From Melioribacteraceae bacterium (GTDB taxonomy: Bacteria > Bacteroidota > Ignavibacteria > Ignavibacteriales > Melioribacteraceae), in the NCBI GenBank assembly GCA_035362835.1, contig DAOSDY010000004.1:62001-126000 (forward strand): DNA of 64,000 nt. Direction: 5' to 3'. Shown piece after piece: positions 8,455-16,601 of this stretch (position 1 is the first letter of the stretch; the number at the start of each line of letters is the position of its first letter). The notes beneath the pieces are model-generated. The model was not told the origin of the DNA. It saw only the letters and a list, made by a program, of their open reading frames with translations, and ran no database searches. The translations under genes and the position numbers were made by a program.

Positions 8455-10128
8455 ATGCCATTTATTACAATAAATAATAATCAAATCGAATTTAAGCAGG
8501 GTCAGACGATTATTGAAGCCGCAAGATCTGCGGGTATAGATATTCCACATTTCTGCTGGCATCCAAAACTGTCTGTTTCCGGAAACTGCCGCGTTTGTCT
8601 GGTTGAAGTTGAGAAAATGCCGAAGCTCGTTATAGCCTGTTCTACGCTTGCAGCTGAAGGCATGACCGTTCATACAAATTCAGAAAAAACTCTTGAAGCA
8701 CGTAATGCGGTTATGGAATTTATTCTTATTAATCACCCTCTCGATTGTCCCATCTGCGATGAAGCAGGTGAGTGCAAACTTCAGGAATATGCTTATTCCC
8801 ATGGAAAAGGTGAAAGCCGGTTCGAAGAAATTAAAGAGAGAAAGGAAAAACGTGTTCAGCTCGGTCCGTTTATCAAGTTCGACGGCGATCGATGTATCTC
8901 ATGTTCTAGATGTATCCGGTTTTCGGATGAGATTGCTAAATCTAATCAGCTCACATTCGTGAAACGTGGCGATAGAGTCACTATCTCGACCTTCCCCGGT
9001 GAATCTTTCGATAATCCTTATACTCTTAATACAACGGATATTTGTCCCGTTGGCGCTTTAACTAATCAGGATTTCAGATTTAAATCGCGTGTATGGGAAA
9101 TGTCGAATACCGGTTCTGTTTGTATCGGCTGCTCGCGTGGGTGCAATACTGAAATATGGGTCCGTAATAACGAGATTCTCCGGCTTACTCCAAGACATAA
9201 TGAAGATGTAAATAGTTACTGGATGTGCGACAGCGGAAGACTGAATACTTTCAAATTTGTTAATGCTGAAAATAGAATTGATGGCGTATTCGTCAGAGAG
9301 AATGGAGAATTGGTAAAATCTGAATTGCAGCATGCGGTTAAATATATGGTCGGCCAACTGAAAAAATTTAAGCATAGTGAAATTGCATTTATCGGTTCAC
9401 CCTTTGCTACCTGCGAGGATAATTTCCTACTGGTTAAATTGGCTAAATCACTCGGTATCTCTAATATCGATTTGATTAATCACATTATACCAGGGGATCG
9501 GGACGATATATTAATCCGTGAGGACAAAACTCCAAATTATCTCGGTGCCCGCCTGATCGGTGTAAAACCCGGTCAGAATGGATTTGGAATTGATGGAATT
9601 TTAAAAGGAATTAAAGAAGGCAGGATTAAAGCACTTTATGTCATTGAAGAAGATCTTATTTCAATAGGTGATGAATGGAAACAGGCTCTCGAAAATCTAG
9701 AATTGGTGATTGTACATAGTTCGAATTTTAATGAGACCGCGGTAAGAGCCCACATTTTATTCGGTGTATCAACTTATGCAGAAAAGCATGGTACTTTTGT
9801 AAACTTTCAGGGACGCCTGCAGCGGATTCGGCCGGCAGTTACAACCGCAGAAGGGGATAGGGCTCTTGATGGTATGAATATGAGCAGATGGGATAAATTC
9901 GGTACAAAGTTCGACCGCTGGATGCAGGGACGTAAATATGATGTGAAACCTAGTTGGAAAATTCTTTCTATGGTTTATTCTCAGATCGGGAATAAAGTAA
10001 AATATGATATGGCTGAAGAGGTCTTCTCGGATATTGCCAGGTCAGTTAGTGAGTTTAACAATCTTGATTATGATTTGATTGGTGAACTTGGAATTAGACT
10101 TCAAACCAAAGCGACATTTTCTGTTTAA
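8455..10128 (+). CDS. nuoG: NADH-quinone oxidoreductase subunit G (short form)
   Basis: Iron-sulfur subunit of the complex I electron-input arm. All cluster ligands are visible: the 2Fe-2S set Cys34, Cys45, Cys48 and Cys62; the His-Cys3 cluster His94, Cys98, Cys101 and Cys107; the 4Fe-4S set Cys147, Cys150, Cys153 and Cys197; and a CxxCxxxC-x27-C set (Cys223, 226, 230, 258) matching the extra N7 cluster of some NuoG proteins. At 557 residues it is shorter than the roughly 780-900 residue forms, so the molybdopterin-like C-terminal region is reduced. It is followed by nuoH and nuoI in the same direction. Confidence 0.92.
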   Translation: MPFITINNNQIEFKQGQTIIEAARSAGIDIPHFCWHPKLSVSGNCRVCLVEVEKMPKLVIACSTLAAEGMTVHTNSEKTLEARNAVMEFILINHPLDCPICDEAGECKLQEYAYSHGKGESRFEEIKERKEKRVQLGPFIKFDGDRCISCSRCIRFSDEIAKSNQLTFVKRGDRVTISTFPGESFDNPYTLNTTDICPVGALTNQDFRFKSRVWEMSNTGSVCIGCSRGCNTEIWVRNNEILRLTPRHNEDVNSYWMCDSGRLNTFKFVNAENRIDGVFVRENGELVKSELQHAVKYMVGQLKKFKHSEIAFIGSPFATCEDNFLLVKLAKSLGISNIDLINHIIPGDRDDILIREDKTPNYLGARLIGVKPGQNGFGIDGILKGIKEGRIKALYVIEEDLISIGDEWKQALENLELVIVHSSNFNETAVRAHILFGVSTYAEKHGTFVNFQGRLQRIRPAVTTAEGDRALDGMNMSRWDKFGTKFDRWMQGRKYDVKPSWKILSMVYSQIGNKVKYDMAEEVFSDIARSVSEFNNLDYDLIGELGIRLQTKATFSV

Positions 10129-10140
10129 CAGGGAAATAAG

Positions 10141-11172
10141 ATGACAGTCTTTGAAATTATTGTAATATCGCTTATCAAAATTCTTTTTGTTGTTGCAGTG
10201 ATGTTTCTAACAGTCGCATATCTAGTCTATTTCGAAAGAAAAGTAAGTGCGTGGGTTCAGAACAGAATGGGTCCTAATCGTGTTGGCTATAGAGGATTGC
10301 TTCAACCTTTTGCAGATGTATTTAAATTGCTTGTTAAAGAGGATATTGTTCCGGATGCTGCGAATAAGCCTCTTCATACCTTAGCCCCCTTCATCGCCCT
10401 TTTTGTTGCATTTGCTACATATGCTGTTATTCCGTTCGGACCCTCAGTCAATATATTTGGATACGAGATTAAACTTGTTGTTGCGGATGTAAATATCGGC
10501 GTACTATATGTGCTCGCGTTAACTTCTCTCGGTGTTTACGGAATCACATTCGCAGGATGGTCTTCCGGCAGCAAGTATTCACTACTCGGAGGAATAAGAT
10601 CCTCGGCTCAGATGATCTCTTACGAAGTCTCTATGGGCTTTTCGATTGCGGGAGTGCTGTTGTTTTCGGAATCTCTGCGCCCTGTTGATATAGTAAATGC
10701 CCAATATGGATGGATGTGGAATGCGGTCTTACAACCAATTGGATTTATCACATTTGTTGTGTCGGCTTTTGCGGAAACGAATCGTCTCCCGTTCGATCTG
10801 CCGGAAGCAGAACCTGAACTGGTCGGTGGTTATCATACTGAGTATTCTTCATTCAAATTTGCCGGTTTCTTTCTTGCTGAATATGCTAACATGATAATTG
10901 CCAGCTGTATGATCGTTACTCTCTATTTAGGAGGTTGGCAGATCCCTTATATTGATCAGCTCGGAATTAATCAAACATTAACCGTGATATTACAGGTGGG
11001 TGCGTTCATCTTTAAAGTAATTTTTATCCTTTTTGTTTTTCTGTGGGTAAGGTGGACAATACCGAGATTCCGTTACGATCAGCTGATGAATATAGGGTGG
11101 AAGGTTATGTTTCCGCTTTCGCTGGTTAACATTATTTGGGTCGCTGCAATAATTATGATTTTTAATCTGTAA
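10141..11172 (+). CDS. nuoH: NADH-quinone oxidoreductase subunit H
   Basis: Membrane subunit of complex I that forms the quinone site at the junction with the peripheral arm. It has 343 residues and about eight hydrophobic helices. Conserved cytoplasmic loop sequences are visible: FERKVSAWVQNRMGPNRVG near the N terminus and FAETNRLPFDLPEAEPELVGG in the middle, both hallmarks of NuoH/ND1. It lies 12 bases after nuoG with a visible GGGAAATA ribosome site. Confidence 0.96.
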   Translation: MTVFEIIVISLIKILFVVAVMFLTVAYLVYFERKVSAWVQNRMGPNRVGYRGLLQPFADVFKLLVKEDIVPDAANKPLHTLAPFIALFVAFATYAVIPFGPSVNIFGYEIKLVVADVNIGVLYVLALTSLGVYGITFAGWSSGSKYSLLGGIRSSAQMISYEVSMGFSIAGVLLFSESLRPVDIVNAQYGWMWNAVLQPIGFITFVVSAFAETNRLPFDLPEAEPELVGGYHTEYSSFKFAGFFLAEYANMIIASCMIVTLYLGGWQIPYIDQLGINQTLTVILQVGAFIFKVIFILFVFLWVRWTIPRFRYDQLMNIGWKVMFPLSLVNIIWVAAIIMIFNL

Positions 11173-11194
11173 AAGGGAAATTCTAAGGAAAGCT

Positions 11195-11689
11195 ATGGTA
11201 GAGAAAAAAAGAAAAAAAGATCTCGGCTTTTTTGAAAGAATTTATGTTGTAGAGATTCTTAAAGGTATGATCCTTACGTTTAAGAATATGATCCGCCCGA
11301 AAGTAACAATGGAATATCCCGAAGTAAAATTTGAACCGCCTGCGTCATATCGAGGAAGACCAGTGCTTGTTCAGGAAAAGAACGGTGTTGAAAGATGTGT
11401 CGCATGCGGATTGTGTTCCAGAGTTTGTCCGGCTCTTGCAATCGAAGTACAGGCGGCTGAAACAGAACTCGAAAAAGAGAGATATCCGGAAAAATTTGAA
11501 ATAAATATGCTTAGATGTATTTTCTGCGGATTCTGCGAAGAGGTATGCCCGGAAGAAGCAATTGTTATGAGCAAGGATTATGAACTTGTTTTTACAAATA
11601 GGGATGATGCAATTTATGGAAAGGATAAATTATTAGTGCCTGTTGAACAATTAAAGGATCGTATAGAATTCCTAAGAAAGTTTAAATAA
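11195..11689 (+). CDS. nuoI: NADH-quinone oxidoreductase subunit I
   Basis: Peripheral-arm subunit carrying clusters N6a and N6b that pass electrons to the quinone site. Two ferredoxin motifs are visible, CVACGLCSRVCP and CIFCGFCEEVCP, in a 164-residue protein of normal length. The N-terminal helix KGMILTFKNM anchors it to the membrane arm. It is the last nuo gene here: nuoJKLMN do not follow, and an AT-rich segment begins instead. Confidence 0.95.
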   Translation: MVEKKRKKDLGFFERIYVVEILKGMILTFKNMIRPKVTMEYPEVKFEPPASYRGRPVLVQEKNGVERCVACGLCSRVCPALAIEVQAAETELEKERYPEKFEINMLRCIFCGFCEEVCPEEAIVMSKDYELVFTNRDDAIYGKDKLLVPVEQLKDRIEFLRKFK

Positions 11690-11754
11690 TGTATTGAAGA
11701 GATTTTATAATTAGTAGTATTTCTGCAATTTTGTATCTATTCTGCAAGCTAGTA

Positions 11755-11777
11755 TATACTTGATATCGACAAGTATA
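11755..11777. repeat. Perfect 8-bp inverted repeat in the nuoI downstream gap
   Basis: TATACTTG and CAAGTATA separated by a 7-base spacer. There is no T-run, so it is not an obvious terminator; it could be an operator or an RNA hairpin. Function is unknown. Confidence 0.4.
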
Positions 11778-11814
11778 AATAAGCCACTTCCGTTAAGTCA
11801 TTTTGCAATTAATG

Positions 11815-11845
11815 TATAATAGCACTCAGCGGCTATTATATTTTT
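11815..11845 (+). terminator. Rho-independent terminator of the nuoGHI transcript
   Basis: A perfect 9-bp stem, TATAATAGC with GCTATTATA, an 8-base loop and an immediate run of five T. It lies about 125 bases after the nuoI stop. The rest of the 286-base gap up to the next gene is AT-rich, with no other structure I can name. Confidence 0.65.
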
Positions 11846-11975
11846 ACATTCCTTAATAAATAAACTCAATAATACTAATATTAAGATTAGTGAATATTGA
11901 TATATTTATATTTATATTACTTAGGGGAAAAAGGGGAAAGTAGGTCTATCAATAATTATTTTTTTTGGGGGTATT

Positions 11976-12641
11976 ATGAAAAAAATAGCTTTAATTATCG
12001 TGTTACTATTTCTATCATTAAGTTGTGTCCTTTTTCTGACTTGTCAAGATAATACTAAGTTACCATCACAGCCGTCTCAGAATCAATCTTCACCAATTGC
12101 AAAAATATCTTATTTAATTGCCAACGAAAGAATAAAGTCATTATGTATTGGTGAAATTGAAGCTCTTCTTAATATTAGAAATTCTATAATGGAAAAAGTC
12201 ATAAAAAATAGCGTCGATATTCTAGCATTAAAAAAGGCTTATCTTGAAAAGGACGAATTAAAAATTAAGAACCTTTTAAATTATTCTAATGATGAATTAG
12301 AAGCTATGAATATTGAATTGAAAAAGCTCACTTCTTCAATTAAAAATAAAGTCCCAGAAATTATTAATCTAATAAATGCAAAAGAAAAGAACAATTGTAG
12401 AACTTGCGATATTGAAAAATTTTTTGATAACTTTAATCATTATGCAAGAATTAATACTACAATTAATAAGAATCGATTAAGAAAGACTATGGAAGAATCT
12501 GGTGATAATTGTCACTGGATTCAGTATGGGGCATGTTTATCCTTATGCACATTATGCGGGCCTCTCTGGTATTGGCCATGCTCTTATCTCTGCCTATGCA
12601 CATATTGTTGTGGCCCTACCATAGATGACATCTGTAATTAA
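11976..12641 (+). CDS. Unrecognised exported protein with cysteine-rich tail
   Basis: 221 residues; I do not recognise it. The N terminus is a signal peptide, and Cys23 followed by QDN and a Pro/Gln/Ser-rich linker suggests a lipoprotein of Bacteroidota style, although the lipobox is weak. The middle (about 40-175) is charged and helical. The last 43 residues contain ten cysteines spaced like CLSLC, CTLCG, PCSYLCLC and YCCG, mixed with Trp and Tyr. Such tails occur in some secreted peptides and bacteriocin-like proteins, but no homology is claimed. A GGGGG ribosome site lies five bases before the ATG. The composition is much more AT-rich than in neighbours, which suggests acquisition by transfer. 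Confidence 0.65.
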   Translation: MKKIALIIVLLFLSLSCVLFLTCQDNTKLPSQPSQNQSSPIAKISYLIANERIKSLCIGEIEALLNIRNSIMEKVIKNSVDILALKKAYLEKDELKIKNLLNYSNDELEAMNIELKKLTSSIKNKVPEIINLINAKEKNNCRTCDIEKFFDNFNHYARINTTINKNRLRKTMEESGDNCHWIQYGACLSLCTLCGPLWYWPCSYLCLCTYCCGPTIDDICN

Positions 12642-12675
12642 ATTACATTATAAATAAAAGCATAATGGAGGAATC

Positions 12676-12921
12676 ATGACAGTATTGATGATTAGTATGG
12701 TCGTGATCTTTTTCGTACTAAGTTTTGTAATCCCAAGTAGTAATGTAATGATCCGTCAAGTAATTGGAGTCCTAGGATTAATAATCTTTATTTACACAGC
12801 ATTTACTCAAGAGGAGTTGAAATATCCATCTTTATTTTTTGCATTGCTAAGTATAGCATTTATGTCGAGAAATTTTAAAGACTTCAATAAACTGTTCAAA
12901 ACAAAAAAACTTAATAAATAA
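12676..12921 (+). CDS. Small hydrophobic membrane protein
   Basis: 81 residues with three hydrophobic segments (about 2-22, 28-44 and 50-63) and a basic C-terminal tail ending KTKKLNK; no family recognised. A good GGAGG site precedes the ATG, and it starts 34 bases after the cysteine-rich protein, so the two are probably co-transcribed. A role linked to its neighbour, for example immunity or export, is speculation. AT-rich like the upstream gene. Confidence 0.6.
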   Translation: MTVLMISMVVIFFVLSFVIPSSNVMIRQVIGVLGLIIFIYTAFTQEELKYPSLFFALLSIAFMSRNFKDFNKLFKTKKLNK

Positions 12922-12958
12922 AAAGTGTTAATTAGACCTCCCCTTTTGCCTTTTTGAG

Positions 12959-12988
12959 GGCCCTCATTTAACGAGGGCCTTTTATTTA
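12959..12988 (+). terminator. Rho-independent terminator after the small membrane protein
   Basis: GGCCCTC and GAGGGCC form a 7-bp GC-rich stem with a 7-base loop followed by TTTTATTT. It closes the two-gene AT-rich unit. Confidence 0.85.
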
Positions 12989-13082
12989 TCGTTTTAAAAA
13001 AATAAGTGTAATAAATTACCATTACATTTTCATTGTATTACTTTTTTCACTAGATTTCAATTGAAAGTAAAATAGAGATTGT

Positions 13083-14621
13083 ATGTTTTCGAAAATAATC
13101 TCTGCAGCTACTTTTGGAATTGATGCTTATATAGTCGAGGTTGAAACTCACAGCGAAAGGCAACTCCCCTCAATTACAATTGTCGGTCTCCCAGATAATG
13201 CTGTAAAAGAAAGTAGAGAAAGAGTAACAGCCGCATTAAAAAATTCAGGATTCGAATTCCCGCTTAAAAAAATAACAGTCAATCTCGCTCCGGCGGATAT
13301 AAAAAAAGAGGGGAGTGCATTCGACCTTCCGATAGCGATCGGGATACTTGCCGCAAATGAATCGATCGAGATGGACCGCCTCGATACAATGATGTTTCTT
13401 GGAGAACTTTCTCTTGATGGCTCCCTAAGGAAAATCAAAGGGTCTCTTCCAATCGCAGTTGAAGCTAAAAGAATCGGAATTTGCCGTATTGCACTTCCTA
13501 TCGATTCTGTCAAAGAAGCTTCGATTGTAGAAGGAATAGATGTGTTCGGATTATCTTCACTTGGCGAAGTGGTCGAATTTATTTCGGAACCTGAAAAGTT
13601 TAAACCGGTTAAAACTGACCGGGCCGATATTTTTGCCGGTGTAAATAATTATTCACTCGATTTTTCAGACGTTAAAGGTCAGGAAAATGTGAAACGCGCT
13701 CTTGAGATTGCTGCTGCGGGAGGTCATAATATTCTGATGATCGGTCCTCCCGGATCCGGAAAAACTATGCTTGCAAAGCGGTTACCCTCAATTCTTCCAC
13801 CGCTTACATTTGAAGAAGCACTCTCTACTACTAAGATCCATTCTGTTGCCGGTATACTTCCGAAGGATAAAGCTTTGATTACGGAAAGACCATTCCGCAA
13901 TCCTCATCACACTATTTCTGATGCAGCCCTTATCGGCGGTGGTTCAGTACCCAGGCCGGGTGAAGTCTCCTTTGCTCACCATGGAGTCTTATTCCTGGAT
14001 GAACTGCCGGAATTTAAAAAGAATGTACTGGAAGTTTTAAGACAACCTTTGGAGGATTCCAGAGTTACGATAAGCCGTTCGAAAATGTCTGTTGAATTCC
14101 CGGCTAATTTTATGCTGGCTGCAGCTATGAATCCTTGTCCTTGCGGTTATTTCACAGATCCGAACAAGGAATGCACTTGCAATACCGGCCAGATCCAGAA
14201 ATATATGTCAAGAATTTCCGGACCGTTACTCGATCGGATTGATATTCATATCGAAGTTCCTTCAGTTAAATTCAAGGACCTCGCTTCCGGCTCCAGTGGT
14301 GAAAGATCGGAATTCATTCGAAACCGGGTTGTTGATGCCAGAAAGGTTCAGTTTAAAAGGTTTGAAAATTTACCTAATGTTTATTGTAATGCAGACATGG
14401 GTACTAAAGAGCTTCGAAAATTCTGCAGAATCGATTCTTCCTCAGAAGATCTATTAAAAATGGCAATGACCAGACTCGGATTATCTGCGCGGGCATATGA
14501 CCGGATTATCAAGGTAAGCAGGACTATTGCGGATCTGGAAATGTCCGAAAGTATTTTACCACAGCATATAAGTGAGGCAATTCAATACCGTAGTCTTGAC
14601 AGAGAATTATGGGGCCATTAA
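13083..14621 (+). CDS. YifB/ComM-family magnesium-chelatase-like AAA+ ATPase
   Basis: 512 residues, the usual length. An N-terminal Lon-protease-like ChlI domain (about 1-170) precedes the AAA+ core, with Walker A GPPGSGKT at about 220-227 and Walker B VLFLDELPEF. The Mg_chelatase_C domain includes four cysteines in NPCPCGYF and ECTC. The ComM member of this family is a helicase that promotes branch migration during natural transformation; whether this copy does so is inference. The gene stands alone between the terminator upstream and the tRNA promoter downstream. Confidence 0.92.
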   Translation: MFSKIISAATFGIDAYIVEVETHSERQLPSITIVGLPDNAVKESRERVTAALKNSGFEFPLKKITVNLAPADIKKEGSAFDLPIAIGILAANESIEMDRLDTMMFLGELSLDGSLRKIKGSLPIAVEAKRIGICRIALPIDSVKEASIVEGIDVFGLSSLGEVVEFISEPEKFKPVKTDRADIFAGVNNYSLDFSDVKGQENVKRALEIAAAGGHNILMIGPPGSGKTMLAKRLPSILPPLTFEEALSTTKIHSVAGILPKDKALITERPFRNPHHTISDAALIGGGSVPRPGEVSFAHHGVLFLDELPEFKKNVLEVLRQPLEDSRVTISRSKMSVEFPANFMLAAAMNPCPCGYFTDPNKECTCNTGQIQKYMSRISGPLLDRIDIHIEVPSVKFKDLASGSSGERSEFIRNRVVDARKVQFKRFENLPNVYCNADMGTKELRKFCRIDSSSEDLLKMAMTRLGLSARAYDRIIKVSRTIADLEMSESILPQHISEAIQYRSLDRELWGH

Positions 14622-14650
14622 AAAAGATTAAAAAAACTCTTATTCAATTC

Positions 14651-14681
14651 TTGCATTTTTAGAAAACCCGCTCTATATTTG
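14651..14681 (+). promoter_or_regulatory. Bacteroidota-type promoter for the tRNA / secE / rpoBC region
   Basis: TTG at 14651-14653, 20 bases, then TATATTTG at 14674-14681: a full consensus match. It lies 36 bases before tRNA-Tyr. No other clear promoter is seen before secE, so it may drive the whole tRNA-rpmG-secE-nusG-ribosomal protein unit. Confidence 0.72.
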
Positions 14682-14717
14682 AAGCTCGCTTTTTGAGTTA
14701 GTGGGTGAATTTTATCC

Positions 14718-14801
14718 GGGCGGACGCCGGAGTTGGAGAGCCGGGGCGGACTGTAAATCCGTTGGCAAACGCCTTTGGGGGTTCGAATCCCTCGCCGCCC
14801 A
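14718..14801 (+). tRNA. tRNA-Tyr (GTA)
   Basis: Class II tRNA of 84 bases. The anticodon loop CTGTAAA sits on stem GCGGA/TCCGT, with a long variable arm (GGC/GCC) and T-arm GGGGG-TTCGAAT-CCCTC. The acceptor GGGCGGA pairs with GCCGCCC except for A7 against G66, and position 8 is C rather than the near-universal U. CCA is not encoded. Confidence 0.9.
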
Positions 14802-14938
14802 CATACTGAAATTGATGAAGGAGAAAAAATCCCAGTTTTGTTCGTACTTCGTCAGTTTTTCCCTGAAAATAGAATAAAAGTGTTGATTTTAGAGGATTTT
14901 TCATCTTCTTTGATTGTTTTTTGTCTTATGTGAAATTT

Positions 14939-15011
14939 GCGGGAGTAACTCAGTTGGTAGAGTCACAGCCTTCCAAGCTGTTGGTCGCGGGTTCGAGTCC
15001 CGTCTCCCGCT
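14939..15011 (+). tRNA. tRNA-Gly (TCC)
   Basis: 73 bases. Acceptor GCGGGAG pairs perfectly with CTCCCGC, and anticodon stem ACAGC/GCTGT carries loop CTTCCAA, giving anticodon TCC. The T-arm contains GTTCGAGTC. CCA is not encoded. Second member of the tRNA cluster. Confidence 0.95.
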
Positions 15012-15022
15012 CTAGATCAACT

Positions 15023-15095
<73 letters not shown>

Positions 15096-15134
15096 CAATC
15101 TGAAAAAACATAGAGATTTAACAGGAATAATTTA

Positions 15135-15302
15135 ATGGCAAAATCAAAAAATATCAGACAGATAATAGTTCTTGAAAGCAGTGCCGGAACCGGTTATCGT
15201 TATTCTACCAAAAAGAATAAAAGAAATCATCCTAATCGAGTTGAATATAAAAAGTACGATCCGATCGCTCGTAAACACGTAGTATTTAAAGAAACTAAAT
15301 AA
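15135..15302 (+). CDS. rpmG: 50S ribosomal protein L33
   Basis: 55-residue large-subunit protein located near the E site. The translation reads MAKSKNIRQIIVLESSAGTG and continues with the basic YSTKKNKRNHPNRVEYKKYDP region typical of L33. It has no cysteines, so it is the zinc-free form. It sits between tRNA-Thr and tRNA-Trp, and its stop is one base before the tRNA-Trp gene. A tuf gene often occupies this spot in Bacteroidota; here tuf is in the str operon instead. Confidence 0.93.
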   Translation: MAKSKNIRQIIVLESSAGTGYRYSTKKNKRNHPNRVEYKKYDPIARKHVVFKETK

Positions 15303-15303
15303 T

Positions 15304-15376
<73 letters not shown>

Positions 15377-15398
15377 CACCAGTTAAAAGCGAAAAAAT

Positions 15399-15581
15399 AT
15401 GAAAGAAAAAATTATCAACTTTGTTAATGATGTGGTTAAGGAAATGAAAAAAGTTACCTGGCCTACAAGAGATGAATTGAAGGAATCTACTTCAATTGTT
15501 ATTGTTGTTTGCCTCATTCTTGCCGCATTTACTTATGTTATCGACATGACCGTAACTCAAATTTTAAAGGGAATTTTCTAG
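15399..15581 (+). CDS. secE: Preprotein translocase subunit SecE
   Basis: 60-residue inner-membrane protein that clamps SecY in the Sec translocon. The amphipathic N-terminal helix with the conserved EMKKVTWPTRDEL motif precedes a single membrane span (about 32-50). It is the usual short one-span form. nusG begins at the base after its stop codon. Confidence 0.95.
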   Translation: MKEKIINFVNDVVKEMKKVTWPTRDELKESTSIVIVVCLILAAFTYVIDMTVTQILKGIF

Positions 15582-16127
15582 TTGGAAAATGAAAAATCAA
15601 AATGGTATGTGGTTCGTACTTTCTCCGGTCATGAGAACAAAGTTAAATCATTGATTGAAAATGAGCTTCGCGACAATGATGAACTTAGAGCCAGAATATT
15701 CGAAGTCCTCGTCCCTACTGAAAAGGTCTTTGAGGTTAAAGACGGCAAGAAAAAAACGAAAAAGAAAAATTTCTTCCCGGGGTATATACTCGTATGTGCC
15801 GACCTCGATATAAAGGCCAAGGACTTTATTATAAATACTCCTTCGGTTATGGGATTCCTGGGTTCGCAGAATAATCCGATTCCGCTTCAGCACGATGAAG
15901 TTAAAAGAATTGTTGGAAGAATCTCCCAGAACGATGAAACGGAAAGGACCGAAACAATATTCCGTTCCGGCGATTTCGTTAAAATTATTGACGGCCCGTT
16001 CAATAATTTCTCAGGTGTTATCCAGGAAGTAAATGAAGAAAAAATGAAAATTAAAGTAATGGTATCAATCTTCGGCAGAAAAACTCCTGTCGAAATTGAT
16101 TTCGTTCAAGCTGAATTAGAGAAATAA
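15582..16127 (+). CDS. nusG: Transcription termination/antitermination factor NusG
   Basis: 181 residues. The NGN domain, which binds the RNA polymerase clamp, opens with KWYVVRTFSGHENKV and contains KNFFPGYILV. The C-terminal KOW domain contains FVKIIDGPFNNFSGVI and links to ribosomal S10 or Rho. Start is TTG immediately after the secE stop, implying translational coupling; the conserved WYVVR block is eight residues in, so this start fits. Confidence 0.95.
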   Translation: MENEKSKWYVVRTFSGHENKVKSLIENELRDNDELRARIFEVLVPTEKVFEVKDGKKKTKKKNFFPGYILVCADLDIKAKDFIINTPSVMGFLGSQNNPIPLQHDEVKRIVGRISQNDETERTETIFRSGDFVKIIDGPFNNFSGVIQEVNEEKMKIKVMVSIFGRKTPVEIDFVQAELEK

Positions 16128-16143
16128 TTAATTAGGTAAAAAT

Positions 16144-16569
16144 ATGGCAAAGAAAGTAGATGGATTTATTAAGTTGCAAATTCCCGCAGGTCAGGCTAAT
16201 CCTTCTCCACCGGTTGGACCAGCGTTAGGTCAAAAGGGTGTTAATATTATGGAGTTCTGTAAGCAGTTTAACGCCAGAACTTCCGATAAGCAGGGTTTGA
16301 TTATTCCGGTTGTTATAACTGTCTATTCCGATAAATCATTCACGTTTATCACAAAAACTCCCCCTGCTGCTGTACTCTTAAAGAAAATTGTAAAGGTAGA
16401 AAAAGGCTCGGCCGAACCTAATAAAACTAAAGTTGCTAAGGTTTCTAAAGCCCAGCTTAAGGAAATTGCAACAATTAAAATGCCCGACCTTAATGCTCAT
16501 GACGTTGATCAGGCAGTTAGTATGATAGCCGGAACAGCACGCAGCATGGGAATTACAGTAGAAGATTAA
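16144..16569 (+). CDS. rplK: 50S ribosomal protein L11
   Basis: 141 residues, normal length. It binds 23S rRNA at the GTPase-associated centre. The N-terminal PVGPALGQKGVNI loop and the C-terminal RNA-binding domain ending GTARSMGITVED are intact. It lies 16 bases after nusG and upstream of rplA, the standard order. Confidence 0.97.
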   Translation: MAKKVDGFIKLQIPAGQANPSPPVGPALGQKGVNIMEFCKQFNARTSDKQGLIIPVVITVYSDKSFTFITKTPPAAVLLKKIVKVEKGSAEPNKTKVAKVSKAQLKEIATIKMPDLNAHDVDQAVSMIAGTARSMGITVED

Positions 16570-16601
16570 TAGTTTATAAATTATATCCGTGGAAATTACA
16601 A

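Noticed and set aside
12807..13022. A minus-strand open frame of 71 codons over the end of the small membrane protein and its terminator
   Set aside because: It crosses a clear terminator, has no ribosome site and the plus-strand gene explains the region.
11690..13082. Insertion sequence or integron in the AT-rich pocket
   Set aside because: No transposase, integrase, flanking direct repeat or terminal inverted repeat was found; transfer is supported only by composition.
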